NCBI GenBank assembly: GCA_902362595.1
Contig: CABIXF010000002.1
Coordinates: forward strand, 62,001 to 126,000
DNA: 64,000 nucleotides
Source of the DNA: Bacteroidaceae bacterium
GTDB taxonomy: Bacteria; Bacteroidota; Bacteroidia; Bacteroidales; Bacteroidaceae
Reading direction: 5' to 3'
Translations under genes and position numbers: made by a program
Shown: piece after piece, positions 41,527 through 49,575 of the stretch
Layout of the letters: every line of letters starts with the position of its first letter
Numbering within the stretch: position 1 is the first letter of the stretch
The notes under the pieces: generated by a model
The model's database searches: none
What the model saw: the letters and a program-made list of their open reading frames with translations, nothing else
What the model was told of the DNA's origin: nothing

Positions 41527-42747
41527 TCATCTGACAGTTTCCGATTTGGAATCGTTTTCCGACAGCAGATTTTGTAATTTGTCGATGTCCGGTAGAGTCT
41601 TGCGCAAATTTTCCGGCATTTCTTGGGCTGTGCGGTATGTCGCCACGCCCATAGGCTTATCATAGTCGCGCACCATGATTTCGACAAATTGGCGGTTGGC
41701 ATCCTGACATAGGACAATACCGATTGAAGGGTTCTCGTGCGGTTTCTTGTCGGTCATATCATATACAGTCAGATAACCGCTAAGCTGTCCGAGATAATTC
41801 GGGCGGAACTTGCCCCGTTTCAATTCCACGATTACGCTGGCATTCAGTTCTCTGTTGAAGAATACAAGGTCAGCAAACATTTCCTCTCCGGCAACTATCA
41901 GGCGATGCTGACTGTCGATAAAAGTGAAGTCGTTTCCAAAACGGAGAATGAACTGCTTGATATTGGTTACGATTTGGTTTTCGATGACCTTTTCGTTCCA
42001 GTCCTGTTCGCGTTCTCCCACATTCTCCAGATTAACCATTTCGAGCATATACTCATCCTTGAACGCCAATGTCGCTTTTACGGCATAAATGGCTTCGGGC
42101 AGCACTTGAAGGAAGTTGCTCGGCAAAGATCCGCGATTTGAATAGATGTCTTCTTTCAAGTAATTTTTGAGAGAGGATAGCGACCACGCATTTTGAGCGG
42201 CACAATGGATATAGAACAATCGTTCTGCGATGTCTTTTGAACGAGTCAGGATTTCAATATGATGTGAAAAGCTAATCTTGACAAAATCGTCCCAGGTAAA
42301 TTCGGTATTGACCGGTTGCCCGATAAGTTGCAGCAGTAGATGCTCGTCAATATCCAATTCGCCCAACGCTGTTGGATGAATTAAAGCCGTACCCTTTTCC
42401 GACGAATGGTTTTCCAATTCGCCCAACACTGTTGGACGAATTAAAAACGTCCTCCATTCCTCATAGAATGAGCGCATCCGTTTCAACCCCGATTCAGAAA
42501 AGCCGTGCAGACCGGGCAACTCCCGTTGAAGGAGCTTTGATATGGTAGGCAATGCTTTAGTACCCCAACAGCCGATGCGGGAATTTTCAGACACGAATTT
42601 CCCCACTCCAAAATACAACGAGAGAGTTTCTTTGTTGACCGCAGCCGCACTTCTATACCGGCAGCGTTCGATGGCATGTTTGATTATCTCTACTGCCTCT
42701 GCATATTGTGTATAATCCGATGGGATAACTTGTTGTTCCATATACAT
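41527..42747 (-). CDS. DUF1016 / PDDEXK nuclease-domain protein
   Basis: The 406-residue product matches the YhcG/DUF1016 family. The N-terminal part (IIKHAIERCRYRSAAAVNKETLSLYFGVGKFVSEN) is a helical DNA-binding-like domain. The C-terminal PDDEXK-type domain contains DFTFIDSQHRLIVAGEEMFADLVFFNRELNASVIVELKRGKF (D and ExK in order). Such genes are frequent as cargo and may act in genome defence. An exact 60-bp-period duplication encodes IRPTVLGEL and IHPTALGEL within the linker. It is transcribed alone toward the tra operon terminator. Confidence 0.87.
   Translation of the reverse strand: MYMEQQVIPSDYTQYAEAVEIIKHAIERCRYRSAAAVNKETLSLYFGVGKFVSENSRIGCWGTKALPTISKLLQRELPGLHGFSESGLKRMRSFYEEWRTFLIRPTVLGELENHSSEKGTALIHPTALGELDIDEHLLLQLIGQPVNTEFTWDDFVKISFSHHIEILTRSKDIAERLFYIHCAAQNAWSLSSLKNYLKEDIYSNRGSLPSNFLQVLPEAIYAVKATLAFKDEYMLEMVNLENVGEREQDWNEKVIENQIVTNIKQFILRFGNDFTFIDSQHRLIVAGEEMFADLVFFNRELNASVIVELKRGKFRPNYLGQLSGYLTVYDMTDKKPHENPSIGIVLCQDANRQFVEIMVRDYDKPMGVATYRTAQEMPENLRKTLPDIDKLQNLLSENDSKSETVR
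42353..42445 (-). repeat. 33-bp repeat with 60-bp period inside the DUF1016 gene
   Basis: Positions 42353-42385 and 42413-42445 differ at only two bases. The period of 60 bases keeps the frame, so copy-number change would add or remove 20 residues. Confidence 0.8.
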
Positions 42748-42761
42748 ACGTTTTTGTGCCG

Positions 42762-42769
42762 CAAAGGTA
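42762..42769 (-). promoter_or_regulatory. -7 box of the DUF1016 gene
   Basis: The minus strand reads TACCTTTG, a full -7 match, 15 bases before the start codon at 42747. The leader would be very short. Confidence 0.65.
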
Positions 42770-42887
42770 CGAAAAATACGGGATATACAGGGCAGAATGC
42801 CAACATATTATAGTGCCGTGTGGGTCTTATTCGGTATTTTTAGCGTTCCGGTTTCCTGCACTCGCTTTGCTGCCAATCTACTCACTT

Positions 42888-43284
42888 AGATGTTCATGTG
42901 TCTGGGGCGTGCCGAGAAAGCCGGTAGCGGTGTGGATAAGATTGTGAGCGGTTGGCAGTCTTTGGGTTGGCCGCTTCCTACTGTAGCCGAGGAAACACGT
43001 CCGGACTATGTTGTGCTGACCTTGCAGTTAGGGATGAAAACCCGACAAGAAAACCTCGCAAGCAGGATTTGAGAAAAGAGCAAATCTTGGAGTTCTGTGT
43101 TGAGCCGCAATCCCTATCTGATATTTTGCAACATTTAGGATTGAAAGATAGGGAAAATCTTATGGAGGTCTATATCAATCCGATGATTGGTGCAGGGGTA
43201 TTGGAAATGACGGAGCCGGACAATCCCACAAGCCGTAACCAGATGTATGTAACGGTAAAAGTGGAACAAGAATTTCAAAAGTAA
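42888..43284 (+). pseudogene. Remnant of an AlbA/RecG-like ATP-binding transcriptional regulator
   Basis: One frame encodes LGRAEKAGSGVDKIVSGWQSLGW and ETRPDYVVLTLQLGMKTRQ, the C-terminal signature of AlbA_2-type putative transcriptional regulators. It then hits a stop at 43070. A different frame continues with LRKEQILEFCVEPQSLSDILQHLGLKDRENLMEVYINPMIGAGVLEMT, a winged-helix end of the same protein type. The N-terminal two-thirds are missing. The gene is truncated and frameshifted, a sign of insertion and decay in this cargo segment. Confidence 0.72.
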
Positions 43285-43328
43285 GTTTATAATAGGATAT
43301 TGCGGCTTGGACGCATCCAACCTCATAC

Positions 43329-43368
43329 AAATAACACTGCCCGCGTGAAAATGGGGGCAGTGTTATTT
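43329..43368. terminator. Bidirectional terminator between the remnant and the leftward gene cluster
   Basis: AAATAACACTGCCC (43329-43342) and GGGCAGTGTTATTT (43355-43368) form a perfect 14-bp stem with A- and T-rich flanks. It closes the leftward cluster ending at 43387. Confidence 0.85.
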
Positions 43369-43386
43369 ATATGGTAGTTCGCTTAT

Positions 43387-43767
43387 TTAAGCTCGTGTAC
43401 CGCTTAAAAGTTCGGCAAGTTGCCGGTCGCAGAATTTATCGTATTCCTCCTTGTCTGTACCGCTTTCGATAGCCCGGTCGATAACATCGCCCAGTTCGTC
43501 GAAGCAGACTTCTTCATTGACACACTTTGCATTGCTATCATCTTCTTTCAGTAGATAGACCTCGTAGTAATCAGAGCCGTTGAGAGCGATAACGACATAT
43601 CCGGCGTGTAACCGTCCGTTTACTTTCAGCCGCAGTGCCGGTAATTCTTGGAATACCGTAGCGACAAATTCGCTGACTCCCCACGACATAAAGACGGGTA
43701 TGGGGGTAAATGACAGTAATTGTTCTTTGATGGTCTGTGCGATGTGCATTACATACTCTTTATCCAT
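43387..43767 (-). CDS. Hypothetical protein of the accessory cluster
   Basis: This is a 126-residue acidic, soluble protein (TIKEQLLSFTPIPVFMSWGVSEFVATVFQ, GYVVIALNGSDYYEVYLLKEDD). It is rich in Asp/Glu in its second half. I do not recognise it. It is the last of three small leftward genes that share a leader of the repeat family described here. Acidic small proteins in such clusters are sometimes antirestriction or DNA mimics; that is only a guess. Confidence 0.65.
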   Translation of the reverse strand: MDKEYVMHIAQTIKEQLLSFTPIPVFMSWGVSEFVATVFQELPALRLKVNGRLHAGYVVIALNGSDYYEVYLLKEDDSNAKCVNEEVCFDELGDVIDRAIESGTDKEEYDKFCDRQLAELLSGTRA

Positions 43768-43800
43768 AACTTTGATTTTTAATATGATTATTGATTTATG

Positions 43801-44073
43801 TTAGTTGAACCATTCGGGGTTATCCTCTTTTAATTCCGTGATGAGTTCATCGTCCGGTAATTTGAGGGTCTTCGCATCGGCGAAAAAGAAAACCTCGTCA
43901 TATATTTGTTCGGCTTCCTTACTTGCAAAACCTTCGCTCTCGTCCTCGAAACTGCCCGGATGAAGTGCATCGAGCAGAGCGGTAGAGCCGATAAGTAGTT
44001 CTTCACCTTCGTTGGATTTCACGATACGGCAGATGTAGATATTGCCGTCAAATTGTAGTTCTTTCGTTTTCAT
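43801..44073 (-). CDS. Hypothetical small acidic protein
   Basis: This 90-residue protein has many Asp and Glu residues (HPGSFEDESEGFASKEAEQIYDEVFFF, PDDELITELKEDNPEW). No signal or membrane segment. It lies 33 bases before the next gene and 7 bases after the one upstream, so the three form an operon. Function unknown. Confidence 0.65.
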   Translation of the reverse strand: MKTKELQFDGNIYICRIVKSNEGEELLIGSTALLDALHPGSFEDESEGFASKEAEQIYDEVFFFADAKTLKLPDDELITELKEDNPEWFN

Positions 44074-44080
44074 ACGCCTG

Positions 44081-44356
44081 TTATCTTAATGGGATATGTC
44101 TCCCGTTTGCCTTGAGGTATTCCATGATACACTTCGCTTCTTCGTGCGATGCACGGTTGCGGTCATCGTAATTGCGTGTCTCGTCTGCCATGACCACGAT
44201 ACACTCCTTTACCAACCTGTAAAGGCTTTGCTGCAGCGTGGGGTGCATTTCGGGGATAGCGGCTGCAAACCGTTTGGGATTGAAGCCGTAATCGTTCACT
44301 GCTCTTTCCCAGTCTTTGGCGAGCTGGTACTCCTTGCTTTCCTTGATGTTGTCCAT
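44081..44356 (-). CDS. Hypothetical small protein, first gene of its operon
   Basis: This 91-residue, probably helical protein (ESKEYQLAKDWERAVNDYGFNPKRFAAAIPEMHPTLQQSLYRLVKECI) I do not recognise. Directly upstream on the minus strand is a long GC-rich leader related to those before parB and the 48975 gene, so expression of the operon is likely controlled through it. Confidence 0.65.
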   Translation of the reverse strand: MDNIKESKEYQLAKDWERAVNDYGFNPKRFAAAIPEMHPTLQQSLYRLVKECIVVMADETRNYDDRNRASHEEAKCIMEYLKANGRHIPLR

Positions 44357-44741
44357 AATCTTGAATTTTAATGATTTGTTTTTTATTCCCTCCGTTCGAT
44401 TCCTTTCTGTCGGAACCGCTTTGGGATTTTATAGATGCGGTAAACGGTTGTCGGTACAGCTTCATACGGGAGGCTTTTCCTGCCAATTACTCTTTCTGAG
44501 GGAAGGAAGAATTTGCAGGAAATACATTTCAAGCCGCCGGATCAAGCGCGACGGCCGACCTTTGCATCTGATAAAACCAAACCGGGGCTGACAGGGAATG
44601 AAGCTGGGGAAACGCTATAAAAGGGAAGTTGAAAATGGTAAAAAAGAGAGGAAACGAAAGCTATGAATGGAGGAAGGGTGGGTGGTGACGGGTTCGTCAG
44701 AAAGTTAAAAGAGGTACTTGGGTCCTTTGTCCGGAGCATAC
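44357..44741 (-). promoter_or_regulatory. Long non-coding leader, family copy A
   Basis: There is no gene here. The stretch lies between the parB terminator and the 44356 start codon. On the plus strand it shares blocks with copy B: AATTACTCTTTC, GGAAGGAAGAATTT, TTTCAA followed by ATCAAGCGCG, and TTTGC-TCTG-AAAACCAA, in the same order and spacing. The GC-rich part is followed near the start codon by an A/T-rich segment. It probably contains the promoter and a structured 5' leader; no clear -7 box was found. Confidence 0.65.
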
Positions 44742-44778
44742 AAAAATGAATAGAGGGCGGATTTCCCCCCCCCTATTC
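44742..44778 (-). terminator. Terminator of parB
   Basis: On the minus strand GAATAGGGGG (from 44778) pairs with GCCCTCTATTC (to 44748), followed by ATTTTTG. It lies just after the parB stop at 44798 and contains a C9 run on the plus strand. Confidence 0.75.
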
Positions 44779-44797
44779 GTTATGACAACAACATTTG

Positions 44798-46525
44798 TCA
44801 GGCAGCTATTTCTTCCGTTTGCGGTTCGGTCTGTGCTTCCGCTTCGGGTTGCGGTTCATCGGGTTGTTCCGCTTCCTGCGTGGCTTGTTCCTGCAAAGCG
44901 GCTTTTTTTTCCTTAATGCGTTGGTGCCGCTTTTCGTACACTTCATTATATCCGTCTTGGATATTGGCAAGTTCTTCGGGCATATGCTTTTGGGCGAAGC
45001 CAAGCAACAGGGAGGCTGTGGCGTTGTTACCGAATGCGTCCTTGAAATTGGCAATCAGATAATCCCTGCGGATAACGGCTTTCTGCTTGGCGGTAAGGTT
45101 CTCGATGATGCGCATTTTGTCCTCGCTCGTAAGGTAGTAATAAGAACCTTTATCTTCAATTCCCACCTCATTGAAATGCTCTTTGCGGAGTGAGGAGAGC
45201 AGGAAGAAATACACCATTTTCTCCTCGTCCTGTCCAAATTTGCGCTCTGACATATCGACCTCTAAAATCCGCTTTTTGGTGTCTTCAACGGTCTTTTCGA
45301 GGGCAATCTCCTTGTTGCGTTTGTCCTGCTTTTCCAACTTCTCGATAGGTGAAAGCGGCATTTCGGTTGCTGTACCGTTTACGGTGGTAGCGGTATTTGC
45401 AACATAGCACAGTGTAATGTCGTTGCTCTCAATACGGAGATAGAGGGAGATTTCTCCTGCTTCGCTTCGGGTGCGGATTGCTTCGCATTTTTCGGTGTAA
45501 CCGTTCAATTCCTGCCCGTAATCCTTTTCTGCATCCTCGTATTCCTCGGTGGTATCATAATCCTCTTTTTGAGGTGCTTGGGGGCTTTCGGGGTATTTCG
45601 TTGCATAGGTTTTAAGGCTTTCCACTTCGTAGCCCATAGCGGTAAGTCGGTCGATGACAGCTTCATTGTAATTGTAGCTTTCGTGGCAGAGGGGAACGGC
45701 AGGGTGCTGTTCCATGAGCCGCATAGCCTTTTCGGTAAGGTGCGATGTGTTCATTTCCACCAAGCAAGCGCGGTTGGCGCAATTTCCGCAACCACCCTCA
45801 CAGAACAACATCATATTATTGGTATTGTGAGGGCATGAAAGACAAAGGGTTTTGTCGAATGAATAGCGATTGAGGTCTGCGGTGTATTGCCGTTCGATGC
45901 TTTGTGCCACCTCGGAAGCTTTCATGCCTCGCCAACTATTGTACTGCACCCCCTCTTTCAGATGTTGGTCGTACACCTCACGCTGTATCTCTTCCCCATA
46001 ACGGCAGATTTCACTTGCCACGCTGATTGTGATTTCGTCCTGCTCCAACAGCAAAGCGATTTCGGGTATCAAGGAAACGAATTTAAGTCGTGTACGGATA
46101 TATGCCTCCGTCTTGCCGAACTGCACGGTCAAGGACTGTACATCGTGGCGACCGCTGTCTATGAGCTTTTGGTAGGCGTTGGCTTCCTCAATCGGGGTCA
46201 CATCCTTACGCTGCAGGTTCTCGGTAATCGCCATTTCCTCGGCTGTCTCGTCTGAAATTTCCATGACGATAGCCGGAATTTCCGCCAATTCAGCCATGAG
46301 GGAAGCACGGTATCTGCGTTCTCCGAATACAATCTCGAAACGGTTGTCCGCAATAGGGCGCACACCGATAGGCTGAAGCACTCCCTGCTGACGGATGCTC
46401 TCGGCAAGTTCCGCAAGGCTTGTCTCGTCAAAGTTCTTACGTGGGTTGTAGTTACTCGGCTGAATGTCTGCCAATGCTACCGATGTGATGTTCTTCTCTA
46501 CTGCTTGAACTGCTGTTGTTGCCAT
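44798..46525 (-). CDS. ParB/RepB/Spo0J-family protein
   Basis: The 575-residue product starts MATTAVQAVEKNITSVALADIQPSNYNPRKNF. The ParB nuclease-fold domain holds GERRYRA at 68-74 and ENLQR at 102-106, followed by a helix-turn-helix region (TVQFGKTEAYIRTRLKFVSLIPEI). A Cys-rich insert (LCLSCPHN, FCEGGCGNCANRACL) could bind zinc and sets it apart from chromosomal ParB. The Glu/Gln/Pro-rich tail is disordered. It is larger than classical ParB (about 300 residues). It is separated from parA by a terminator and its own leader, so a role other than partition is possible. Confidence 0.85.
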   Translation of the reverse strand: MATTAVQAVEKNITSVALADIQPSNYNPRKNFDETSLAELAESIRQQGVLQPIGVRPIADNRFEIVFGERRYRASLMAELAEIPAIVMEISDETAEEMAITENLQRKDVTPIEEANAYQKLIDSGRHDVQSLTVQFGKTEAYIRTRLKFVSLIPEIALLLEQDEITISVASEICRYGEEIQREVYDQHLKEGVQYNSWRGMKASEVAQSIERQYTADLNRYSFDKTLCLSCPHNTNNMMLFCEGGCGNCANRACLVEMNTSHLTEKAMRLMEQHPAVPLCHESYNYNEAVIDRLTAMGYEVESLKTYATKYPESPQAPQKEDYDTTEEYEDAEKDYGQELNGYTEKCEAIRTRSEAGEISLYLRIESNDITLCYVANTATTVNGTATEMPLSPIEKLEKQDKRNKEIALEKTVEDTKKRILEVDMSERKFGQDEEKMVYFFLLSSLRKEHFNEVGIEDKGSYYYLTSEDKMRIIENLTAKQKAVIRRDYLIANFKDAFGNNATASLLLGFAQKHMPEELANIQDGYNEVYEKRHQRIKEKKAALQEQATQEAEQPDEPQPEAEAQTEPQTEEIAA

Positions 46526-46877
46526 AATCATAAAATTTAATTGGTTGATATTTGATTTTTTTATTTTCCCTTTTTTCGGTTCTTTTCTCTGCCTGAACCG
46601 CTTGGGATTTACAGATGCTTCAAGGGACTGACGAACAAGCTATTTTCAACGCTTTTTCCGGAAAATTACTCTTTCGCAGGAAGGAAGAATTTTACGAGAA
46701 ATGCACTTCAAAGCGGTGAAATCAAGCGCGGCAGTCCAAATTTGCGTCTGGAAAACCAACCGGCGATGGCAGGAACGAGGCCGGACAAGCGGCAAGTGGA
46801 ATAAATAAAAAAGTAATACAACCATGCGGTTATAAGAGGTAATAGAACAGGAGAACACCCAGGAGGGTATAAACAGG
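46526..46877 (-). promoter_or_regulatory. Long non-coding leader, family copy B, upstream of parB
   Basis: There is no gene here. The stretch lies between the parA-operon terminator and the parB start. It aligns with copy A over about 230 bases (46560-46790 against 44385-44610). Near the start codon it contains CAACCAATTAAA (minus strand), also seen in copy D. Confidence 0.65.
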
Positions 46878-46914
46878 AAAAACGCTACCTTGTGGACGTG
46901 CCCATAAGATAGCG
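46878..46914 (-). terminator. Terminator of the parA operon
   Basis: On the minus strand CGCTATC (46914-46908) pairs with GGTAGCG (46889-46883), one G-U pair, followed by TTTTT (46882-46878). It lies about 50 bases after the ribbon-helix-helix gene. Confidence 0.65.
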
Positions 46915-46962
46915 GTATGCTATAAAAGGTATATCGGATGGGGACTACAACCGCCGTACCGG

Positions 46963-47217
46963 TTATTTCTCGTGCTTTTCCAAATACTCTTTCATCGCCT
47001 CGTTCACGATGTCCCGTAGAGACATATTCTTTTCGATGGCGAGGTACTTCATCCGGGTATGAATACTTTTGTTTATGACAAAGTTGCAATGTACAGCAGG
47101 CTCTTTTTCCGTTTTGACCGGTGCAGGTTCTTTCTTTTGCGTGGACTTCCCGGTGGATGACAGCAAGCCGTCCAGTCCGCTTCTCATGCCGTTTTTCAAT
47201 GAATCACTTTTGCCCAT
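46963..47217 (-). CDS. Small ribbon-helix-helix-like partner of ParA
   Basis: The 84-residue product has a disordered basic N-terminus (STGKSTQKKEPAPVKTEKEP) and a C-terminal VHCNFVINKSIHTRMKYLAIEKNMSLRDIVNEAMKEYLEK, a strand followed by two helices as in ribbon-helix-helix DNA binders. It follows parA by 7 bases. A ParA with a small ribbon-helix-helix partner is the type Ib partition arrangement, in which the partner binds repeats upstream of parA, as are present here. Confidence 0.75.
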   Translation of the reverse strand: MGKSDSLKNGMRSGLDGLLSSTGKSTQKKEPAPVKTEKEPAVHCNFVINKSIHTRMKYLAIEKNMSLRDIVNEAMKEYLEKHEK

Positions 47218-47224
47218 ATCGTTT

Positions 47225-47980
47225 TTATTTTAATTTCAACACTTCTTTTGCTAACTCCATGTAGTCCTTTGCCCCGTTGCTGTTCTTGTTATACTCAAAG
47301 ATATTCATGCCTTTTATCGGAGCTTCGGCCAATGATACATTGTCCCGGATGACGGTCTTGAATACCTTGTCGCAGAACGATTCGCTGATTAGTTCCGCCA
47401 CACTTTTGTTGAGCGTCTTGCGCTTGTCAAACTGGGTGATGACAATGCCGCCGATATTTAGGTTTGGGTTCAAACGTTCCTTGACAATCCCGACCACATT
47501 TGTAATCTTTGCCATTCCGCGCATGGCGAGGAACTGCGCCTGTACCGGGATAATCAGGAAATCCGCCGATGTGAGGGCGTTCAGTGTCAGCAAACCCAGC
47601 GAGGGCGGACAGTCAATCAGGATATAGTCGAATTTACGGGTTTCAAGCAATTTTGCAATCAGCCCTTTTAGTATTAATTCCCGCCCCGGCTCGTTGATAA
47701 GCTCGGATTCTGTCGCCGACAAATCGAGGCAGGACGGTACAACGGAAAGACCGTTTTCCAACTCGAATACCGGTAAGGTATATTCGCCTTTCATCGCTCC
47801 GTACACCGTCCGTTCCTCTTCGATGGAGAGACCGCAGGATTCCGTGAGGTTTGCCTGACCGTCCATGTCGATGAGCAGTACACGCTTTTTCTTCTGCTGC
47901 AATGCGGCAGCAAGATTGATGGTGGTAGTTGTCTTTCCGACACCGCCCTTGTGGTTCAAAACTGCGATTATTTTTGTCAT
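47225..47980 (-). CDS. parA: ParA-family partition ATPase
   Basis: The 251-residue product has deviant Walker A KGGVGKTT at residues 11-18, LLIDMDGQANLTESCG, and ILIDCPPSLGLLTLNALTSAD. It lacks the N-terminal helix-turn-helix of large plasmid ParA, so it is the short form. With its small partner it may hold the element while it is circular and replicating. The promoter (TATCTTTG) is 25 bases upstream, next to a dense cluster of TAGTAT/ATACTA repeats. It is not closely similar to TraA at 9992. Confidence 0.92.
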   Translation of the reverse strand: MTKIIAVLNHKGGVGKTTTTINLAAALQQKKKRVLLIDMDGQANLTESCGLSIEEERTVYGAMKGEYTLPVFELENGLSVVPSCLDLSATESELINEPGRELILKGLIAKLLETRKFDYILIDCPPSLGLLTLNALTSADFLIIPVQAQFLAMRGMAKITNVVGIVKERLNPNLNIGGIVITQFDKRKTLNKSVAELISESFCDKVFKTVIRDNVSLAEAPIKGMNIFEYNKNSNGAKDYMELAKEVLKLK

Positions 47981-48004
47981 AATTTCGTGTCTTTATATCT
48001 GATA

Positions 48005-48202
48005 CAAAGATAATACTATTTTTAGTATTTACTATTATTAGTGTATACTATTTTACTACTTTTGTATATTTTAGTATTATAGCATCTACTACTATACTAA
48101 AATACTGATTGACTAAATGTAGTGCATTCTATCATTTCTGATGGGATATTTCCTAATATCCTACTTTACTAACCTTAGTATATACTACATTTAGTATTTG
48201 TT
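48005..48202 (-). repeat. Iteron-like region with the parA promoter
   Basis: The minus strand reads TATCTTTG at 48012-48005 (-7 box). Around and upstream lie many TAGTA/TACTA elements, including AATACTA-tttt-TAGTATT (48012-48029, perfect) and the 12-bp palindrome TAGTATATACTA (48176-48187). The region is almost free of G and C runs. It fits a centromere and operator bound by the small ribbon-helix-helix protein. Confidence 0.65.
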
Positions 48203-48260
48203 GTATAACAGCAAAATAAGCTCATTTTGGAATTAGTCTTATAAATCATCATCATGCGCA

Positions 48261-48623
48261 TTAGATAAATTCTGTCTCAAGTGCTTCCAACAAGTCGTGT
48301 ATTTGTTTTTCCGCTTCCTCCATATCCGATACAATGTCCTTGATGTGGTAAGGTGCGCCATTTTTACCGTGCCCATCATTTCCAATCCATAGATAGGCTT
48401 CGTAATCCGGGTCAAAACCCTCGAAATATTGTTCCATGTCAGCAATGAGGGTATCAATGTCCTCACATTTCATTTCGGCACTGAAATTAAAATCCTGCCC
48501 ATAGTTGGTATAGCGTTGGAAGTCGAACTGAATATTTGATTTATTTTTGTCATCCACACTTATACTCCAGCCTTTGCTTTGGGATATTTCCGTTACTTTT
48601 TGTATCTTTTCTTGAGCGGTCAT
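48261..48623 (-). CDS. Hypothetical protein
   Basis: This is a 120-residue soluble protein starting MTAQEKIQKVTEISQSKGW. It has an acidic second half (EDIDTLIADMEQYFEGFDPDYEAYLWIG, DIVSDMEEAEKQIHDLLEALETEF). I do not recognise it. It follows the 48634-48975 gene by 10 bases in the same operon. An ATG ten codons upstream is possible but overlaps that gene. Confidence 0.65.
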   Translation of the reverse strand: MTAQEKIQKVTEISQSKGWSISVDDKNKSNIQFDFQRYTNYGQDFNFSAEMKCEDIDTLIADMEQYFEGFDPDYEAYLWIGNDGHGKNGAPYHIKDIVSDMEEAEKQIHDLLEALETEFI

Positions 48624-48633
48624 AGTTTTGAGT

Positions 48634-48975
48634 TTATAGTGGGGAGACTTCACACCGTCCTACCGATTGCTTTAATCCGTTATTTGAAAGTAATACTCCT
48701 GCAGCTCGTCTGGCCATTCGGCGGTCATAGAGCGTGGCTTTCTGGTTGTCCCGCTCGTGCCATTGCCAAATTTTGTGATTAAGTACAAGGCACAGCTCTG
48801 TCCAATGCTTGTAGTTATCTTTCCATTCTGCCTTAACCTTTCTGTATGTGTCAGCTATGGCTTCATTCCCGAACTTGTCTGCCATAGAGAAGTCCTGCCA
48901 AAAGGTTGTCATCGGGTCATAGCCAGTAATTTCCGCTATATTCCACTTGGGAATTACTATTTTTAATATTTCCAT
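48634..48975 (-). CDS. Conserved hypothetical protein of Bacteroides mobile elements
   Basis: This is a 113-residue protein starting MEILKIVIPKWNIAEITGYDPMTTFWQDFSMADKFG. It contains TYRKVKAEWKDNYKHWTELCLVLNHKIWQWHE, a Trp-rich helical region. I recall similar proteins in accessory regions of Bacteroides elements but no function. It is the first gene after leader copy C. Confidence 0.68.
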   Translation of the reverse strand: MEILKIVIPKWNIAEITGYDPMTTFWQDFSMADKFGNEAIADTYRKVKAEWKDNYKHWTELCLVLNHKIWQWHERDNQKATLYDRRMARRAAGVLLSNNGLKQSVGRCEVSPL

Positions 48976-49575
48976 ACTTATTATTGTTTTTGTAATACTC
49001 ATGAATCAAGATTACTATTTCCCTTTGTTCGGTCTGTTTGCGACCGCCGGGAAGATTTTTCTGCTTTCAGAAGGTGGCGGGGAACAATCGGACAAGGCTG
49101 ATCCGGAAAAATACGCTCGACAGCGGAGAGGAAGATTTTTACGTGTCATTTGCGGCAGTATGCCGGCATTGGCAGGATTGGAGCCGCCGGTTACCTTTGC
49201 GGAAAATTCTGTTCCGTAGGTCGCACGGCAGCGGACTTGGGTTTAATGGGAATCCGTTAGAAAAGGAAAGATTTATGAATAAAAGAGTGAGGCGGCCAGC
49301 CGGGACGGACTTTCCGATGGACTGTCTTGGGACTACAGAGGGCAGGATTTATCCCGCCCCCTGTAATGCCAAGTCTGTCCGTGTCCGTCCTTTTGCAAAA
49401 AGGGGCTTCACGCACTTTATGTAACGTGTTACACAAAATGCGTGAGGCTGCTTGAAGCAAACTGGCCGCAGGATGTAAGGCTATATGAGGGAGAAAGGAA
49501 TTTTATAAAAGGCCGTTGGTCGATCGGAACAACAAACCGTACCGAGACTTTGCCCGATACGGTCTTGCATATAAC
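48976..49575. promoter_or_regulatory. 600-base non-coding region, leader family copy C
   Basis: There is no convincing gene. The part next to the 48975 start codon (about 49010-49240) is a diverged relative of copies A and B: GGAAGATTTTTACG corresponds to GGAAGAATTTTACG in B, and ACCTTTGC to the same block in A. TACCTTTG at 49192-49199 with TTG at 49169 (20-base spacer) is a plus-strand promoter. The outer part (49290-49450) has long self-complementary stretches, including a palindrome entered separately. Confidence 0.55.
49409..49444 (-). terminator. Long palindrome downstream of the 49576 gene, terminator-like
   Basis: Two 17-base arms (49409-49425, 49428-49444) pair at 15 positions around GT. 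On the minus strand CCCCTTTTTGC follows the stem by about 3 bases, so it may terminate the 49576-50208 transcript. Confidence 0.6.

Noticed and set aside
44765..44773. C9 homopolymer as a phase-variation switch
   Set aside because: It lies in the parB terminator outside any gene, so it cannot switch a reading frame.
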